From assembly GCF_018323985.1 (NCBI RefSeq), contig NZ_AP024590.1, positions 1,798,001 through 1,862,000 of the forward strand: 64,000 bases of DNA, in the 5' to 3' direction. Of the stretch, positions 8,843 to 17,980 are shown in pieces; within the stretch, counting starts at the first letter, position 1; every line of letters starts with the position of its first letter. The DNA comes from Enterobacter kobei. Its GTDB lineage: Bacteria; Pseudomonadota; Gammaproteobacteria; Enterobacterales; Enterobacteriaceae. The notes under the pieces are model-generated. The model was not told the origin of the DNA. It saw nothing but the letters and a program-made list of their open reading frames with translations, and made no database searches. The position numbers were made by a program, and so were the translations under genes.

Positions 8843-9034
8843 ATGAAGGTAAACGATAAGGTTACAGTGAAAACGGACGGGGGTCCTCGCCGTCCGGGAG
8901 TCGTACTGGCCGTCGAGCCGTTCAGTGAAGGCACTATGTATCTGGTATCCCTTGAGGACTACCCGTTAGGCATCTGGTTCTTTAACGAGCTGGGGCACCC
9001 GGACGGGGTATTTGTGGAGAAGCAAGACCCGTAA
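8843..9034 (+). CDS. dsrB: DsrB, small conserved protein
   Basis: This 63-aa protein is almost identical to E. coli DsrB (MKVNDKVTVKTDGGPRRPGV, ending FVEKQDP). The ATG at 8843 lies 6 nt behind a perfect AGGAGG; a second in-frame ATG two codons upstream is too close to it. The function is unknown. It is convergent with rcsA across a 37-bp GC-rich gap that can form a hairpin. Confidence 0.92.
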   Translation: MKVNDKVTVKTDGGPRRPGVVLAVEPFSEGTMYLVSLEDYPLGIWFFNELGHPDGVFVEKQDP

Positions 9035-9071
9035 ACCCTCCGGCGGGGGAGGGGGGCGCCCGCTTACCCTC

Positions 9072-9695
9072 TCACCGCATATTGACGAAAATACCGTTGG
9101 TCACATTATCGGTAAGTCGTACCACGTGATAGATCACTTGCTTATTATGCGTTTTGATTTTTCTTTTAATATTACCCTTATGTGATGATACCGTCTTCGC
9201 TTTAATATTCATCTGATCGGATATTTGAATGGTTCCCTGACCTGACATCCACATTTTCAACATACTGGATTCAGTACGGCTTAACGAGAGTGTAGGCAGG
9301 TTAATGGAACCTTTGCCCTTTGCCTCAGTATTCAGGCAACCACCGAGAATGTCATCCAGTGATTCAGGCTTAATCGATTTTGAACTAATTAATAAGTTTT
9401 TGCGTACCAGCAGGTATTCATCAAAGTGGATATTGGCAATTGCCATAAACACGATAAACATTGTTTTCGGATATTGATTAATGATTTGCTTAATTTGCAG
9501 GCTGAGTTCCTGATCATGTATAAAGCAGTCTTCATTAATAAATACCACTGCGGGTTTTAGCGCCTCGCAGGCAGATCCAAGCTCATCAACGGTCTCTACA
9601 TCATTGATTTCTCGCTTTTTTACTCCCCGGCTTGTCAGGTATCCGGTTAATCCCAACCTGGTATAACTGCATAAATCCATAATAATCGTTGACAT
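9072..9695 (-). CDS. rcsA: RcsA, capsule-synthesis transcription activator
   Basis: This 207-aa LuxR/FixJ-type regulator forms heterodimers with RcsB and activates colanic acid and related capsule genes at RcsAB boxes. The N-terminal receiver-like domain lacks phosphoacceptor logic. The C-terminal helix-turn-helix is visible in LSLSRTESSMLKMWMSGQGT and KAKTVSSHKGNIKRKIKTHN. Lon degrades the protein, and in E. coli DsrA RNA relieves H-NS silencing of the gene. A likely RcsAB box lies upstream (separate entry). Confidence 0.94.
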   Translation of the reverse strand: MSTIIMDLCSYTRLGLTGYLTSRGVKKREINDVETVDELGSACEALKPAVVFINEDCFIHDQELSLQIKQIINQYPKTMFIVFMAIANIHFDEYLLVRKNLLISSKSIKPESLDDILGGCLNTEAKGKGSINLPTLSLSRTESSMLKMWMSGQGTIQISDQMNIKAKTVSSHKGNIKRKIKTHNKQVIYHVVRLTDNVTNGIFVNMR

Positions 9696-9843
9696 GGCAT
9701 ACCCTCACTCAATGCGTAACGATAATTCACCCCTGCCTGAATGCTGTAGATCAGCCAACCGGATGAAAATAATCTAAAAAGCGTTTGAGCAACACAAGAC
9801 TTTCAGGCGAACTCACTATCCCGTAAAGTTACGTATAATTTGC

Positions 9844-9857
9844 CAGGAATCATCTTA
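9844..9857 (-). promoter_or_regulatory. Putative RcsAB box upstream of rcsA
   Basis: The minus strand reads TAAGATGATTCCTG, matching the RcsAB consensus TAAGAATATTCCTA at 11 of 14 positions, about 150 bp upstream of the rcsA start. Autoregulation of rcsA through such a box is established in E. coli and Klebsiella. Assignment here is by consensus match only. Confidence 0.6.
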
Positions 9858-9979
9858 AAGTAAAGTAAATGTTTCGATCTGTGAGGAGGCTAAAAACAAA
9901 TAAGCCGCGCCAGTTATATCCTGGTAGATGTGCCCGCTATTTATTTTTAGGAATAACCTCAGGGAAAGCAGCACTAAAC

Positions 9980-10774
9980 TCAGGGATTAGTATTCTGCGG
10001 CATCTCGCTGACAATATCTGCCAACAGATTGAAGATTTCGCTGAATAAATGCTCACAGAAGGGCGCGATCAGCGGCATCAGCAAGGCCATCAGCAGGATG
10101 CCGACGCTCAGCGTGATAGGGAAGCCAATGGCGAACACCGAGAGTTGCGGAGCCATGCGGTTGAGCAGGCCAAGGGACATGTTCAGCGTCAGCAGCATGG
10201 TCATCACCGGCAGGGCCAGCATCAAACCATTGAGGAAAATTAAGCCGCCAGCGCGGGTCAGCGCGAGGAAGGCGTTGCTGTTGATCGGGTTATTACCAAC
10301 TGGCAGCGTATGGAAGGTATCCACCAGCATGGAAATCAGCCACAGATGCCCATCAAAGGTCAAAAACAGCAGCAGCGCCAGCAGATCCATAAAGCGCGCC
10401 AGTACCGGCATATTCAGGTTACTGGCGGGATCGAAGAAGGTGGCGAACGACAGGCCCATTTGCAGGCCGATAAGCTCACCCGCCGTACGGATCGCAGCAA
10501 AAGCGAACTGCATGGTAAAGCCCAGCGCCATGCCAATCATTATTTGCTGCAACGCCAGCCACAGGGCATTTGCGGAGAAAATGGTCACGTCATTAGCCGG
10601 CAGCGACGGGGCGATCACAAAGGTGATCACCAGCCCGAGGCCCAACTTGACGCGCTTGGGCACGGTACGTTCGCTTAAGATTGGGGCGGTTGAGATCAGC
10701 GCCAGTACGCGCAGCAGCGGCCAGAAATACATACTTAGCCAGTGCAGCCACTGGTCGCTGGTGACGTGCAGCAT
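9980..10774 (-). CDS. fliR: FliR, flagellar export gate protein
   Basis: This 264-aa polytopic inner membrane protein is a component of the FliPQR export gate inside the MS ring. It has about six hydrophobic helices and the conserved family stretches FAAIRTAGELIGLQMGLSFA and FFDPASNLN. It is the last gene of the fliL-fliR run and follows fliQ after 8 bp. Its length is normal. Confidence 0.95.
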   Translation of the reverse strand: MLHVTSDQWLHWLSMYFWPLLRVLALISTAPILSERTVPKRVKLGLGLVITFVIAPSLPANDVTIFSANALWLALQQIMIGMALGFTMQFAFAAIRTAGELIGLQMGLSFATFFDPASNLNMPVLARFMDLLALLLFLTFDGHLWLISMLVDTFHTLPVGNNPINSNAFLALTRAGGLIFLNGLMLALPVMTMLLTLNMSLGLLNRMAPQLSVFAIGFPITLSVGILLMALLMPLIAPFCEHLFSEIFNLLADIVSEMPQNTNP

Positions 10775-10782
10775 CTCAGGCG

Positions 10783-11052
10783 TTATCCGATGATGTAGGG
10801 GATGTTATTAAACAGACCGCGCATATAATCGAGCAGCAAATTCAGCATCCACGGCCCGGCCACCACGATAGCCACGACCACGGCGATGATTTTCGGAATG
10901 AACGACAGCGTCATTTCGTTAATCTGCGTGGCTGCCTGCAAAATACTGATCACCAGACCCGTGACCAGCGATACCAGCAATAGCGGCGCCGCAAGGGAGA
11001 GGGCGACTTTCATCGCGTCGGTGCCCATCATCATGACCGATTCAGGCGTCAT
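10783..11052 (-). CDS. fliQ: FliQ, flagellar export gate protein
   Basis: This 89-aa protein has two transmembrane helices and the family pattern ESVMMMGTDAMKVAL at the start, then LVSLVTGLVISILQAATQIN. FliQ packs as a helical hairpin around FliP in the export gate. It lies between fliP (11 bp gap) and fliR. Confidence 0.95.
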   Translation of the reverse strand: MTPESVMMMGTDAMKVALSLAAPLLLVSLVTGLVISILQAATQINEMTLSFIPKIIAVVVAIVVAGPWMLNLLLDYMRGLFNNIPYIIG

Positions 11053-11063
11053 TGTGACATTCC

Positions 11064-11801
11064 TTAACTGTAGAAACTTTGAGCCAGCGATCCCACCAGC
11101 AGCTGCCAGCCGTCAACCAGCACGAACAGCATCAGCTTAAACGGTAACGCAATAGTGGCGGGCGGCACCATCATCATCCCGAGCGCCATCAGGACGCTGG
11201 CGATCACCAGGTCGATGATCAAAAACGGAATGAAAATGGTAAAGCCGATCTGGAAGGCGGTTTTTAACTCGCTGGTGACGTACGCGGGCAGCAGAATACG
11301 CAGCGGCACCGCTTCAGGCCCCTGCAACGGACCGGTATTTCCCAGACGGGCAAAGAGGGCCAGATCCGCTTCACGGGTCTGACGCATCATAAATTCTTTT
11401 AACGGCTGTGCACCTTTTTCCAGCGCCACGTCGACGGAAATTTTACTTTCGGAAAACGGCTGGTAGGCCTCGGTATAAATCTTATCGATCACCGGGGACA
11501 TAATGAAAAAGGTCAAAAATAACGCCAGACCCAGCAGGACCTGGTTCGGCGGCGCGGAGGGCGTACCCAGCGCGTTTCGCAGCAGGCCAAACACAATGAT
11601 GATACGCGTGAAGCTGGTCATCATCAGCAGAATGGCGGGCAGGAAGGTGAGCGAGGTGATAAACACCAGCGTCTGCACCGGCAGCGACCAGCTTTGACCA
11701 CCCCCGGCGAGCGGCTGGCTGATCAGGCCCGGAAGCTGGGCAAACGCGGAGGGCGCAACCAGCACTAAGCCAGCCAGCGCAAGGGACAACAAAGGGCGCA
11801 T
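11064..11801 (-). CDS. fliP: FliP, flagellar export gate protein
   Basis: This 245-aa protein has a cleavable signal sequence (LLSLALAGLVLVAPSAFA) and the conserved FliP core (SFTRIIIVFGLLRNALGTPS, then FFIMSPVIDKIYTEAYQP). Five FliP subunits form the pore of the export gate. The start codon overlaps the fliO stop (TGATG), indicating translational coupling. Confidence 0.96.
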   Translation of the reverse strand: MRPLLSLALAGLVLVAPSAFAQLPGLISQPLAGGGQSWSLPVQTLVFITSLTFLPAILLMMTSFTRIIIVFGLLRNALGTPSAPPNQVLLGLALFLTFFIMSPVIDKIYTEAYQPFSESKISVDVALEKGAQPLKEFMMRQTREADLALFARLGNTGPLQGPEAVPLRILLPAYVTSELKTAFQIGFTIFIPFLIIDLVIASVLMALGMMMVPPATIALPFKLMLFVLVDGWQLLVGSLAQSFYS

Positions 11802-12175
11802 CAGGATCTCCCGGAACGCTTGAGCAAATTCTTCAACACGGCCTGGAAATCCGGGGTGTTCTCTTTCAGACCCTCAGGCTCCGGCTGAGCGGGCGGGAGG
11901 GTGTGCAGCAATGAAATGTTCGACGCAGTAATACCCAGCACCAGACGCGCGTCCTCGACATCGACGATCACCACCCGCTCGCGCGGGCCGACGGTGGTGC
12001 TGGCGCTGACCTTCAGGCCGCGAGCGCTGGCGGTTTTACCGGCAAAACCCACGCGTTTCGCCAGCCAGGCCGCCGCCAGGATCAGGGCGATAATGCCCAA
12101 CAGTGCGCCGCTGACTTGTAACAGCGGCGAACCGGGTGCGGCAGAAGGATGGGCAACGGTTGCCTGGGTTTTCAT
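11801..12175 (-). CDS. fliO: FliO, export gate assembly factor
   Basis: This 124-aa bitopic protein has one membrane segment (LLQVSGALLGIIALILAAAWLAKR) followed by a cytoplasmic domain ending KNLLKRSGRS, as in E. coli FliO. FliO assists assembly of the FliP ring. It lies 2 bp after fliN. Confidence 0.93.
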   Translation of the reverse strand: MKTQATVAHPSAAPGSPLLQVSGALLGIIALILAAAWLAKRVGFAGKTASARGLKVSASTTVGPRERVVIVDVEDARLVLGITASNISLLHTLPPAQPEPEGLKENTPDFQAVLKNLLKRSGRS

Positions 12176-12177
12176 AC

Positions 12178-12594
12178 TCAGCGGCTCAGACGACGCATAC
12201 GCTCGGACGGGGTAATGATGTCGGTAATACGCACACCGTATTTATCCGCCACGACCACCACTTCACCTTGCGCGATCAGATAACCGTTGATCAGAATATC
12301 CAGCGGCTCGCCGGCCAGACCTTCCAGCGCTACCACCGACCCCTGCGTCAGACGCAGCAGTTCTTTGATGGTCATGCGAGTACGGCCCAGTTCCACGGTC
12401 AGCTTGACCGGAATATCCATGATCAGATCGATGTCCTGCAAGGTACCGCTGACATCGCCGCCGCCAAACTGCTGGAAGACCGCGTCGGCGGAGCTTTTGC
12501 TGCTGGTGGTGGTTTTCTGTTCGTTTAACGCATCAGCCCAGATATCGTCCATTGCTTCGTTGTTTTCATCGGACGGATTGTTCATGTCACTCAT
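12178..12594 (-). CDS. fliN: FliN, C-ring switch protein
   Basis: This 138-aa protein has a C-terminal SpoA domain (DLIMDIPVKLTVELGRTRMT and ALEGLAGEPLDILINGYLIA) after an acidic N-terminal tail. FliN forms the lower part of the C ring with FliM and docks FliH. It overlaps the end of fliM by 4 bp. Confidence 0.95.
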   Translation of the reverse strand: MSDMNNPSDENNEAMDDIWADALNEQKTTTSSKSSADAVFQQFGGGDVSGTLQDIDLIMDIPVKLTVELGRTRMTIKELLRLTQGSVVALEGLAGEPLDILINGYLIAQGEVVVVADKYGVRITDIITPSERMRRLSR

Positions 12595-13595
12595 TTGGGC
12601 TGTTCCTCATTCAGCGAATTCAAGATCGGGTTGATCAAATGCTCTACACGCAGGGCGTACTGGCCGTTAATCGTGCCGTACTGGCTGGTGAGCACAGGCA
12701 CACCGTCCACATGGGCAATGATGCGATCGGGTTTTTCGATCGGCAACACGTCACCGGGTTGCAGTTTCAGGATCTGCGACAGGCGCAGCGGTACATCGCC
12801 AAAGTTAGCGATCAGCTCCAGCTCAGAGTGCTGAACCTGACGTACCAGGTTATCGCGCCAGTTCTGGTCCTCGTTGCGGGAGTTCTCCAGCGGCGGGTTA
12901 ACCAGGGTTTCACGCAACGGCTCAATCATGCTGAAGGGCAGACAGATATTAAACTCGCCCGTCAGGTTACCGATTTCCACGTGGAAAGGGGTATTGACGA
13001 CAATATCGTTCGGCGATGTGGTGATGTTGGTAAACTTAACCTGCATCTCCGAACGCACATATTCAACGTCCAGCGGGTGGATCGCTTTCCATGCATCGCT
13101 GTAGCCTTCCAGCGCCAGCTTCAGCATGCGGTTAATCACGCGCTGCTCAGTATGGGTAAATTCACGGCCTTCCACTTTCGTCGGGAAGCGACCATCGCCA
13201 CCGAACAGGTTATCCACGGCGATAAAGACCAGGCTTGGGGAAAACACAAACAGCCCGGTGCCGCGTAACGGTTTCAGGTGGATCAGGTTAAGGTTTGTCG
13301 GTACCGGCAGGTTACGCGCAAACTCGTGATACGGCTGAATACGGATCGCGCCAACGGTAATATCCGGGCTACGACGTAACAGGTTAAACAGTCCCATACG
13401 GAACTGACGCGCAAAACGTTCGTTGATGATCTCCAGCGCCTGTAAACGTTCGCGAACAACGCGACGCTGGGTATTAGGATCATAAGGGCGAATTTCGCTC
13501 TCGAAGCCGTCACCGGCCTTTGGAGCATCGTTATTATCGCTGTCGCCGTTTAAGAGCGCATCGATTTCAGCCTGAGAAAGAATACTGTCGCCCAT
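12591..13595 (-). CDS. fliM: FliM, flagellar motor switch protein
   Basis: This 334-aa C-ring protein binds phosphorylated CheY through its conserved N-terminus (ILSQAEIDALLNGDS). The middle CheC-like domain carries RVVRERLQALEIINERFARQ, and the C-terminal SpoA domain binds FliN. Length and order are typical. It is separated from fliL by 4 bp. Confidence 0.96.
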   Translation of the reverse strand: MGDSILSQAEIDALLNGDSDNNDAPKAGDGFESEIRPYDPNTQRRVVRERLQALEIINERFARQFRMGLFNLLRRSPDITVGAIRIQPYHEFARNLPVPTNLNLIHLKPLRGTGLFVFSPSLVFIAVDNLFGGDGRFPTKVEGREFTHTEQRVINRMLKLALEGYSDAWKAIHPLDVEYVRSEMQVKFTNITTSPNDIVVNTPFHVEIGNLTGEFNICLPFSMIEPLRETLVNPPLENSRNEDQNWRDNLVRQVQHSELELIANFGDVPLRLSQILKLQPGDVLPIEKPDRIIAHVDGVPVLTSQYGTINGQYALRVEHLINPILNSLNEEQPK

Positions 13596-13599
13596 GTCT

Positions 13600-14070
13600 T
13601 TACCGCAAAATGAAAGCTGTATAAAGAACGTCAGTCACTTCCTGCTTCGGTTGCCCGGCGACTAACGGCGAAGAGAGCGTATCTTTAATCGCATCCACGA
13701 GTTTCTGCTTGCCTTCAGCGGTCGCCAGTTGTGAAGCATCCTGACGCGAGAAGAGTAACAGTAAGCGGCTACGCACTTCCGGAAGATATTCGCTCAAACG
13801 TGTACGCGTCGCGTCATCTTTCAGACGCAACGTGATCCCCACGTACAACACCCGATCGGCGTCGCCCAGGTTCACGGTAAAGGTATCGAGAGCAAAGAAG
13901 ACCGGTGCCGGAGGCGGCGGTAGTTCTGCTTTTTTGCTGGCGTCTGCCGGATGCTGTTGCATACGCCAGTAGCTGTAACCAGCGGTGGCGCACGCAGCGA
14001 GGGTGATTAACACCAACAGCGGGATCCAGATCCCACGCTTACTTTTTTTGGGAATGGCGGAGTCAGTCAT
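13600..14070 (-). CDS. fliL: FliL, flagellar basal body-associated protein
   Basis: This 156-aa bitopic membrane protein has one N-terminal helix (WIPLLVLITLAACATAGYSY) and a periplasmic domain (FFALDTFTVNL, VTLRLK-type strands). FliL rings surround the stator and affect torque and swarming. It begins a new run (fliLMNOPQR) after a 105-bp gap from fliK. Confidence 0.94.
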   Translation of the reverse strand: MTDSAIPKKSKRGIWIPLLVLITLAACATAGYSYWRMQQHPADASKKAELPPPPAPVFFALDTFTVNLGDADRVLYVGITLRLKDDATRTRLSEYLPEVRSRLLLLFSRQDASQLATAEGKQKLVDAIKDTLSSPLVAGQPKQEVTDVLYTAFILR

Positions 14071-14175
14071 CTGTTACTAGCTTCCTGTTTCGGTACTGCT
14101 GATAGAGTGATTATCCCGTGTCTGCCGCCCGTCAAAGGGTGGAAAAGACGGAGATAATCACGCTACCTTTTGCGT

Positions 14176-15438
14176 TTAGGCAAAGATGTCTACTGAACCC
14201 GTGCCGCGCGCGGCGGATTGCAGGCTGGCAGGCACCACCAAAGATTCATCATCTTCTGCGCCGAAATCATCGCGGCCAGTGCCGCGTGACGCCTGTTGCT
14301 GGGAAGAAGACTGCTGCTGACCGGCAAAACTTTCACTGCTGATGCTGCTCTGACCAAGCTCAATACCGCTTTCTGCCAGGTTAGTACGCAGTACCGGTAA
14401 CGCTGCTTCCAGCGCCGCACGCACATGGCTGTGCGGTGACATCATCTGAATTTGCGCCTGGTTATCATCCAGCTTAAGGCTGATCTGTACCTGACCCAGA
14501 TCTTCCGGGTGCAGACGCAGTTCGGCGCTTTGTTTGCCCTGACGGGTAAACAGCGTGATGTTCTGGCTGATGGTCTGCTGCCACTCACTGCTGCCGAGCG
14601 GCGCGCTGATCACCGGGGCGGCAACCGGCTGGCTGGCCACGGCGGGGGCGGCGGAGCTGACGGCAGGGGCGGCGCTGACCGTGGTGTTAACCGCATGGAT
14701 CGCGGCCTGCGCATCGTCTTTCGCCGCGTGAGCGGCTACCGCGGCACCTGACTGCTGTGCGCTGTCTGCGCTCTGCAACTGAGCATTCAGCGCGCTGTTC
14801 GCGCCTTTATAGCCCGGCTGTCCGGCAGCGGCATCCGCCTTGTCGGTTAAGCCCGTGTCGCGGGTATCGGCAGTGGCGAGGTTCAGCGTGCGGCTGCCGG
14901 ACGCGGTGGCTACGGCGGCGGACGCGGTAGTACCGGTTGCGGTAACCGGCGCGGCTTTGGCATCCACTTGATGCGGCAGCATCGCCATCAGGGCGCTGAG
15001 GCTGGCGAGTTCATCGTCGCTGAGGTTCACCGTCTCTTTGTCGTCTGCTTTGACGCTTTTTGTAAGCTGCGCCAGGCTGTCGGCTTTCAGGCCGCTGGTC
15101 AGCAGCGGCGTCACGCCCTGTAGCTGTGAGGCATCTTCCGCCAGCACATCTTCCTTAACGCTCTGACGCGCCAGGATATCGGCGAGCTTAGCCGCAGGCG
15201 AGCGGACGTCCGCCTCGCCGGTGTCTTTGCTCAGCAGTCCTTTTTGAAGTTTCGCGCCCGCGGCCTGTAAATCGGCCAGCGACAGCGTCTCGCCTTCACC
15301 CTCAACCGCGGTACCGGAAAGCGCACCGGTCAGCAGCGCCATAAAATCCTGCGCGCCGGTATCCGCTTTTCCGGACAGCAGGCCGTTGGCCGCCGGGACG
15401 TCTGCATCGGTCATTACCAATTTTGGCAAAGAGATCAT
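14176..15438 (-). CDS. fliK: FliK, hook-length control protein
   Basis: This 420-aa secreted molecular ruler has a low-complexity Ala/Ser/Asp-rich middle and a conserved C-terminal domain (ELRLHPEDLGQVQISLKLDD and HSHVRAALEAALPVLRTNLA) that flips FlhB export specificity. It ends SVDIFA, as in E. coli FliK. The middle region is poorly conserved, as is normal for the family. It overlaps fliJ by 4 bp. Confidence 0.93.
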   Translation of the reverse strand: MISLPKLVMTDADVPAANGLLSGKADTGAQDFMALLTGALSGTAVEGEGETLSLADLQAAGAKLQKGLLSKDTGEADVRSPAAKLADILARQSVKEDVLAEDASQLQGVTPLLTSGLKADSLAQLTKSVKADDKETVNLSDDELASLSALMAMLPHQVDAKAAPVTATGTTASAAVATASGSRTLNLATADTRDTGLTDKADAAAGQPGYKGANSALNAQLQSADSAQQSGAAVAAHAAKDDAQAAIHAVNTTVSAAPAVSSAAPAVASQPVAAPVISAPLGSSEWQQTISQNITLFTRQGKQSAELRLHPEDLGQVQISLKLDDNQAQIQMMSPHSHVRAALEAALPVLRTNLAESGIELGQSSISSESFAGQQQSSSQQQASRGTGRDDFGAEDDESLVVPASLQSAARGTGSVDIFA

Positions 15439-15878
15439 TCAATTTTCCTCGATGATGCGCGCTGCGCAAACTCGTCCATTTTTTTCTGGTCCAGCCGGTT
15501 TTCCGCCAGTAAGGCCGATGCAGATTGCCTTTCCTGTAAGGTTTGCCACGCCTGCAACCGTTGTTTTTTTTCACGCCAGCAGGTTAACGCCTGATCCACT
15601 TTATTGGCCCACTGCGTCAACTGAAGACGGTGCTGCTCAATGGCTTTTTCTAGCGTCGAAATAAACTGCTGGTAGTTCTGCCAGCGCTGACTGCCGATGC
15701 CCTGGGTCATGTCAACGTTGAGATTGTTTCGGTACTCGTTCTGGTAATCCATCAGCATGTTGAGCTGTTCTTCAGCCTGCTGACAGGCGCGACGCATATC
15801 CCCGAGGGTCACGGCGGCGTCGTCGACTTCTTTTTCTGCCAGATCCTTTAGCGTCGCTAATGCGCTATGTTGCGTCAT
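15435..15878 (-). CDS. fliJ: FliJ, flagellar export chaperone escort
   Basis: This 147-aa coiled-coil protein is predicted helical over most of its length and rich in Gln, Glu and Lys. FliJ sits in the centre of the FliI hexamer and contacts FlhA. It lies 18 bp after fliI and overlaps fliK by 4 bp. Confidence 0.92.
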   Translation of the reverse strand: MTQHSALATLKDLAEKEVDDAAVTLGDMRRACQQAEEQLNMLMDYQNEYRNNLNVDMTQGIGSQRWQNYQQFISTLEKAIEQHRLQLTQWANKVDQALTCWREKKQRLQAWQTLQERQSASALLAENRLDQKKMDEFAQRASSRKIE

Positions 15879-15896
15879 AAAGGAACCTCACGTTGC

Positions 15897-17267
15897 TTAT
15901 GCTGACGGGAAAATCAGATCCAGAGCCTGAATCGAATCTTCCCACCCGGCACGTTCAAAAATGCCCTGTTGCAGGAAAGCTTCAAGCTGCGGCCACAATG
16001 CGATGGCTTTATCCAGCATCGGGTCGCTGCCACGCGCGTAAGCGCCAACGCTGACCAGATCACGGTTGCGCTGGAAGCTCGACAACAGCTGTTTAAACGT
16101 TCTTACTTTTGCGTAATGCTGCTCAGAAATGAGCGCGGTCATGGCACGGCTGATGGACGCTTCAATATCAATCGCCGGATAGTGGCCTGCTTCCGCCAGA
16201 CGACGGGAGAGCACGATGTGACCATCAAGGATGGCGCGTGCCGAGTCGGCAATCGGATCCTGCTGGTCATCGCCTTCGGTCAGTACCGTATAAAACGCCG
16301 TGACGGAGCCGCCGCCGTCCACACCGTTACCGGCGCGTTCTACCAGCGCGGGCAGTTTGGCAAACACGGAAGGCGGATAGCCTTTGGTGGCCGGTGGTTC
16401 GCCAATCGCCAGCGCGATTTCACGTTGCGCCATGGCGTAACGGGTCAGAGAATCCATAATCAGCAGCACATGCTGGCCGCGATCGCGGAAGTCTTCCGCA
16501 ATGCGCGTGGCATAGGCTGCGCCCTGCATACGCAGCAGGGGAGAGACGTCCGCCGGAGCGGCGATCACCACCGAGCGCGCACGGCCCTCGGCGCCGAGAA
16601 TGTTCTCGATAAAATCTTTTACTTCGCGGCCACGTTCACCGATAAGCCCGACGACAATCACGTCGGCCTGGGTGTAACGCGCCATCATACCCAGCAGCAC
16701 CGATTTACCGACGCCGGAACCGGCAAACAGGCCCATACGCTGACCACGGCCGACGGTTAACAGGGCGTTGATCGGACGCACGCCGGTGTCCAGTACATGT
16801 TCAATCGCGGTACGTTGCAGCGGGTTCACCGGCTGAGTGATCAGCGCGCCGGTTTCAGTGGTATCCGGAGCCGGCAGACCGTCAAGAGGCTTGCCGCTGC
16901 CATCCAGCACACGACCGAGCAGCGCCGGGCCGAGAGGTAACTGTTTGCCGCTGTGCAGGCCATCGCCGCTGGCGTTACGCGCGTACACGCGTGCGCCGGG
17001 TAAAATGCCTTCCACTTCTTCCAGCGGCATCAGGAACAGGCGCTGACCGTTAAAACCGACCACTTCGCTTTCCACTTCGCGTGTTTCGTTGGCGTCCTGA
17101 CGTTCAATAATGCAGGTCGCACCCAGCGGCAGTTGCAGCCCGGTGGCTTCGAGTACCAGGCCGGTGGCGCGGGTCAGGCGGCCATAACGACGCACCGCAG
17201 GCAATTGCGTCATCTTGCTTTCAAAATTATCCAGCGTGTTCAGCCAGCGGGTCAGGCGCGCAGTCAT
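15897..17267 (-). CDS. fliI: FliI, flagellar export ATPase
   Basis: This 456-aa F1-beta-like ATPase energises type III export. The Walker A is GLFAGSGVGKSVLLG and the Walker B is VLLIMDSLTRYAMA; the sequence nearly matches E. coli FliI throughout. The start used here (MTARLTRW) overlaps the fliH stop as TGATG; an ATG 10 codons upstream lies inside fliH and is less likely. Confidence 0.96.
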   Translation of the reverse strand: MTARLTRWLNTLDNFESKMTQLPAVRRYGRLTRATGLVLEATGLQLPLGATCIIERQDANETREVESEVVGFNGQRLFLMPLEEVEGILPGARVYARNASGDGLHSGKQLPLGPALLGRVLDGSGKPLDGLPAPDTTETGALITQPVNPLQRTAIEHVLDTGVRPINALLTVGRGQRMGLFAGSGVGKSVLLGMMARYTQADVIVVGLIGERGREVKDFIENILGAEGRARSVVIAAPADVSPLLRMQGAAYATRIAEDFRDRGQHVLLIMDSLTRYAMAQREIALAIGEPPATKGYPPSVFAKLPALVERAGNGVDGGGSVTAFYTVLTEGDDQQDPIADSARAILDGHIVLSRRLAEAGHYPAIDIEASISRAMTALISEQHYAKVRTFKQLLSSFQRNRDLVSVGAYARGSDPMLDKAIALWPQLEAFLQQGIFERAGWEDSIQALDLIFPSA

Positions 17268-17980
17268 CAGACGACTCCCGGTGCCGCGAGACGGCACAGT
17301 TCCTGCCAGCGCGTTGCCACGCTGGCGTCCAGATCGCCCTCATCGGCGGAGACTTTACAGCCGCCCGGATGCAAGGTCGGATCGCCACGCAGACGCCAGC
17401 CGTGCAGGCTGAGCGTCGCGCCAAGCATCTCTTCAACGCGTTGTAAATCGTCCGGGTGCACGCGCAGCTGTGGTTTACCGCTGAACAGCGGCTCCTGCTG
17501 CAACAGCGTCTGGATCTGTTTGATCAGCGCATTGTTGTCCACACAGGCGGTCTGGCCGATCACCTGACGCGCGGCTTCCAGCGCCATCTGCATCAGACGG
17601 GAGGCGATCACGCTGTCGAGCGCATCAAGGGTGTACTGGAATTCGCTGACCAGTTGCTGCATGCGGGCATGCAGCGGCGCCTGTTGCTGATGGGCCTGGG
17701 CCAGACCCTGTTCCTGACCCTGGGCCAGGCCTTCTTTATAACCTTGTTCCTGACCGATCTTGCGACCTTCTGCCAGACCGGCGTTATACCCCTGCTCATG
17801 GGCCTGCATCTGCATCTGCGCCAGCTGTTGCTGGAGTTTCTGCTCGTCGGAGATCTCTTCTTCGGCGACGTCCTCGTCATCGTCTTTCGGTTCAGCGCGC
17901 AGGGCGGCTGGCACGAATTCCGATAACGGCATCGCCAGATCTTCAGGCTTCCAGATTTTCCATGGCAGTTCGTTAGACAT
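17267..17980 (-). CDS. fliH: FliH, negative regulator of FliI
   Basis: This 237-aa protein starts MSNELPWKIWKPEDL. A GxxxG-rich repeat segment (QGYNAGLAEGRKIGQEQGYK) forms the extended FliH dimer, and the highly conserved C-terminus (KPQLRVHPDDLQRVEEMLGA) binds FliI. It overlaps fliG by 8 bp and fliI by 1 bp. An ATG seven codons upstream lies within fliG and is less likely. Confidence 0.95.
   Translation of the reverse strand: MSNELPWKIWKPEDLAMPLSEFVPAALRAEPKDDDEDVAEEEISDEQKLQQQLAQMQMQAHEQGYNAGLAEGRKIGQEQGYKEGLAQGQEQGLAQAHQQQAPLHARMQQLVSEFQYTLDALDSVIASRLMQMALEAARQVIGQTACVDNNALIKQIQTLLQQEPLFSGKPQLRVHPDDLQRVEEMLGATLSLHGWRLRGDPTLHPGGCKVSADEGDLDASVATRWQELCRLAAPGVV

Noticed and set aside
10029..10793. 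Long plus-strand frame opposite fliR
   Set aside because: It is an antisense shadow of fliR with no start signal and low-complexity composition.
15969..16760. 263-codon plus-strand frame opposite fliI
   Set aside because: It is an antisense shadow of a highly conserved gene.
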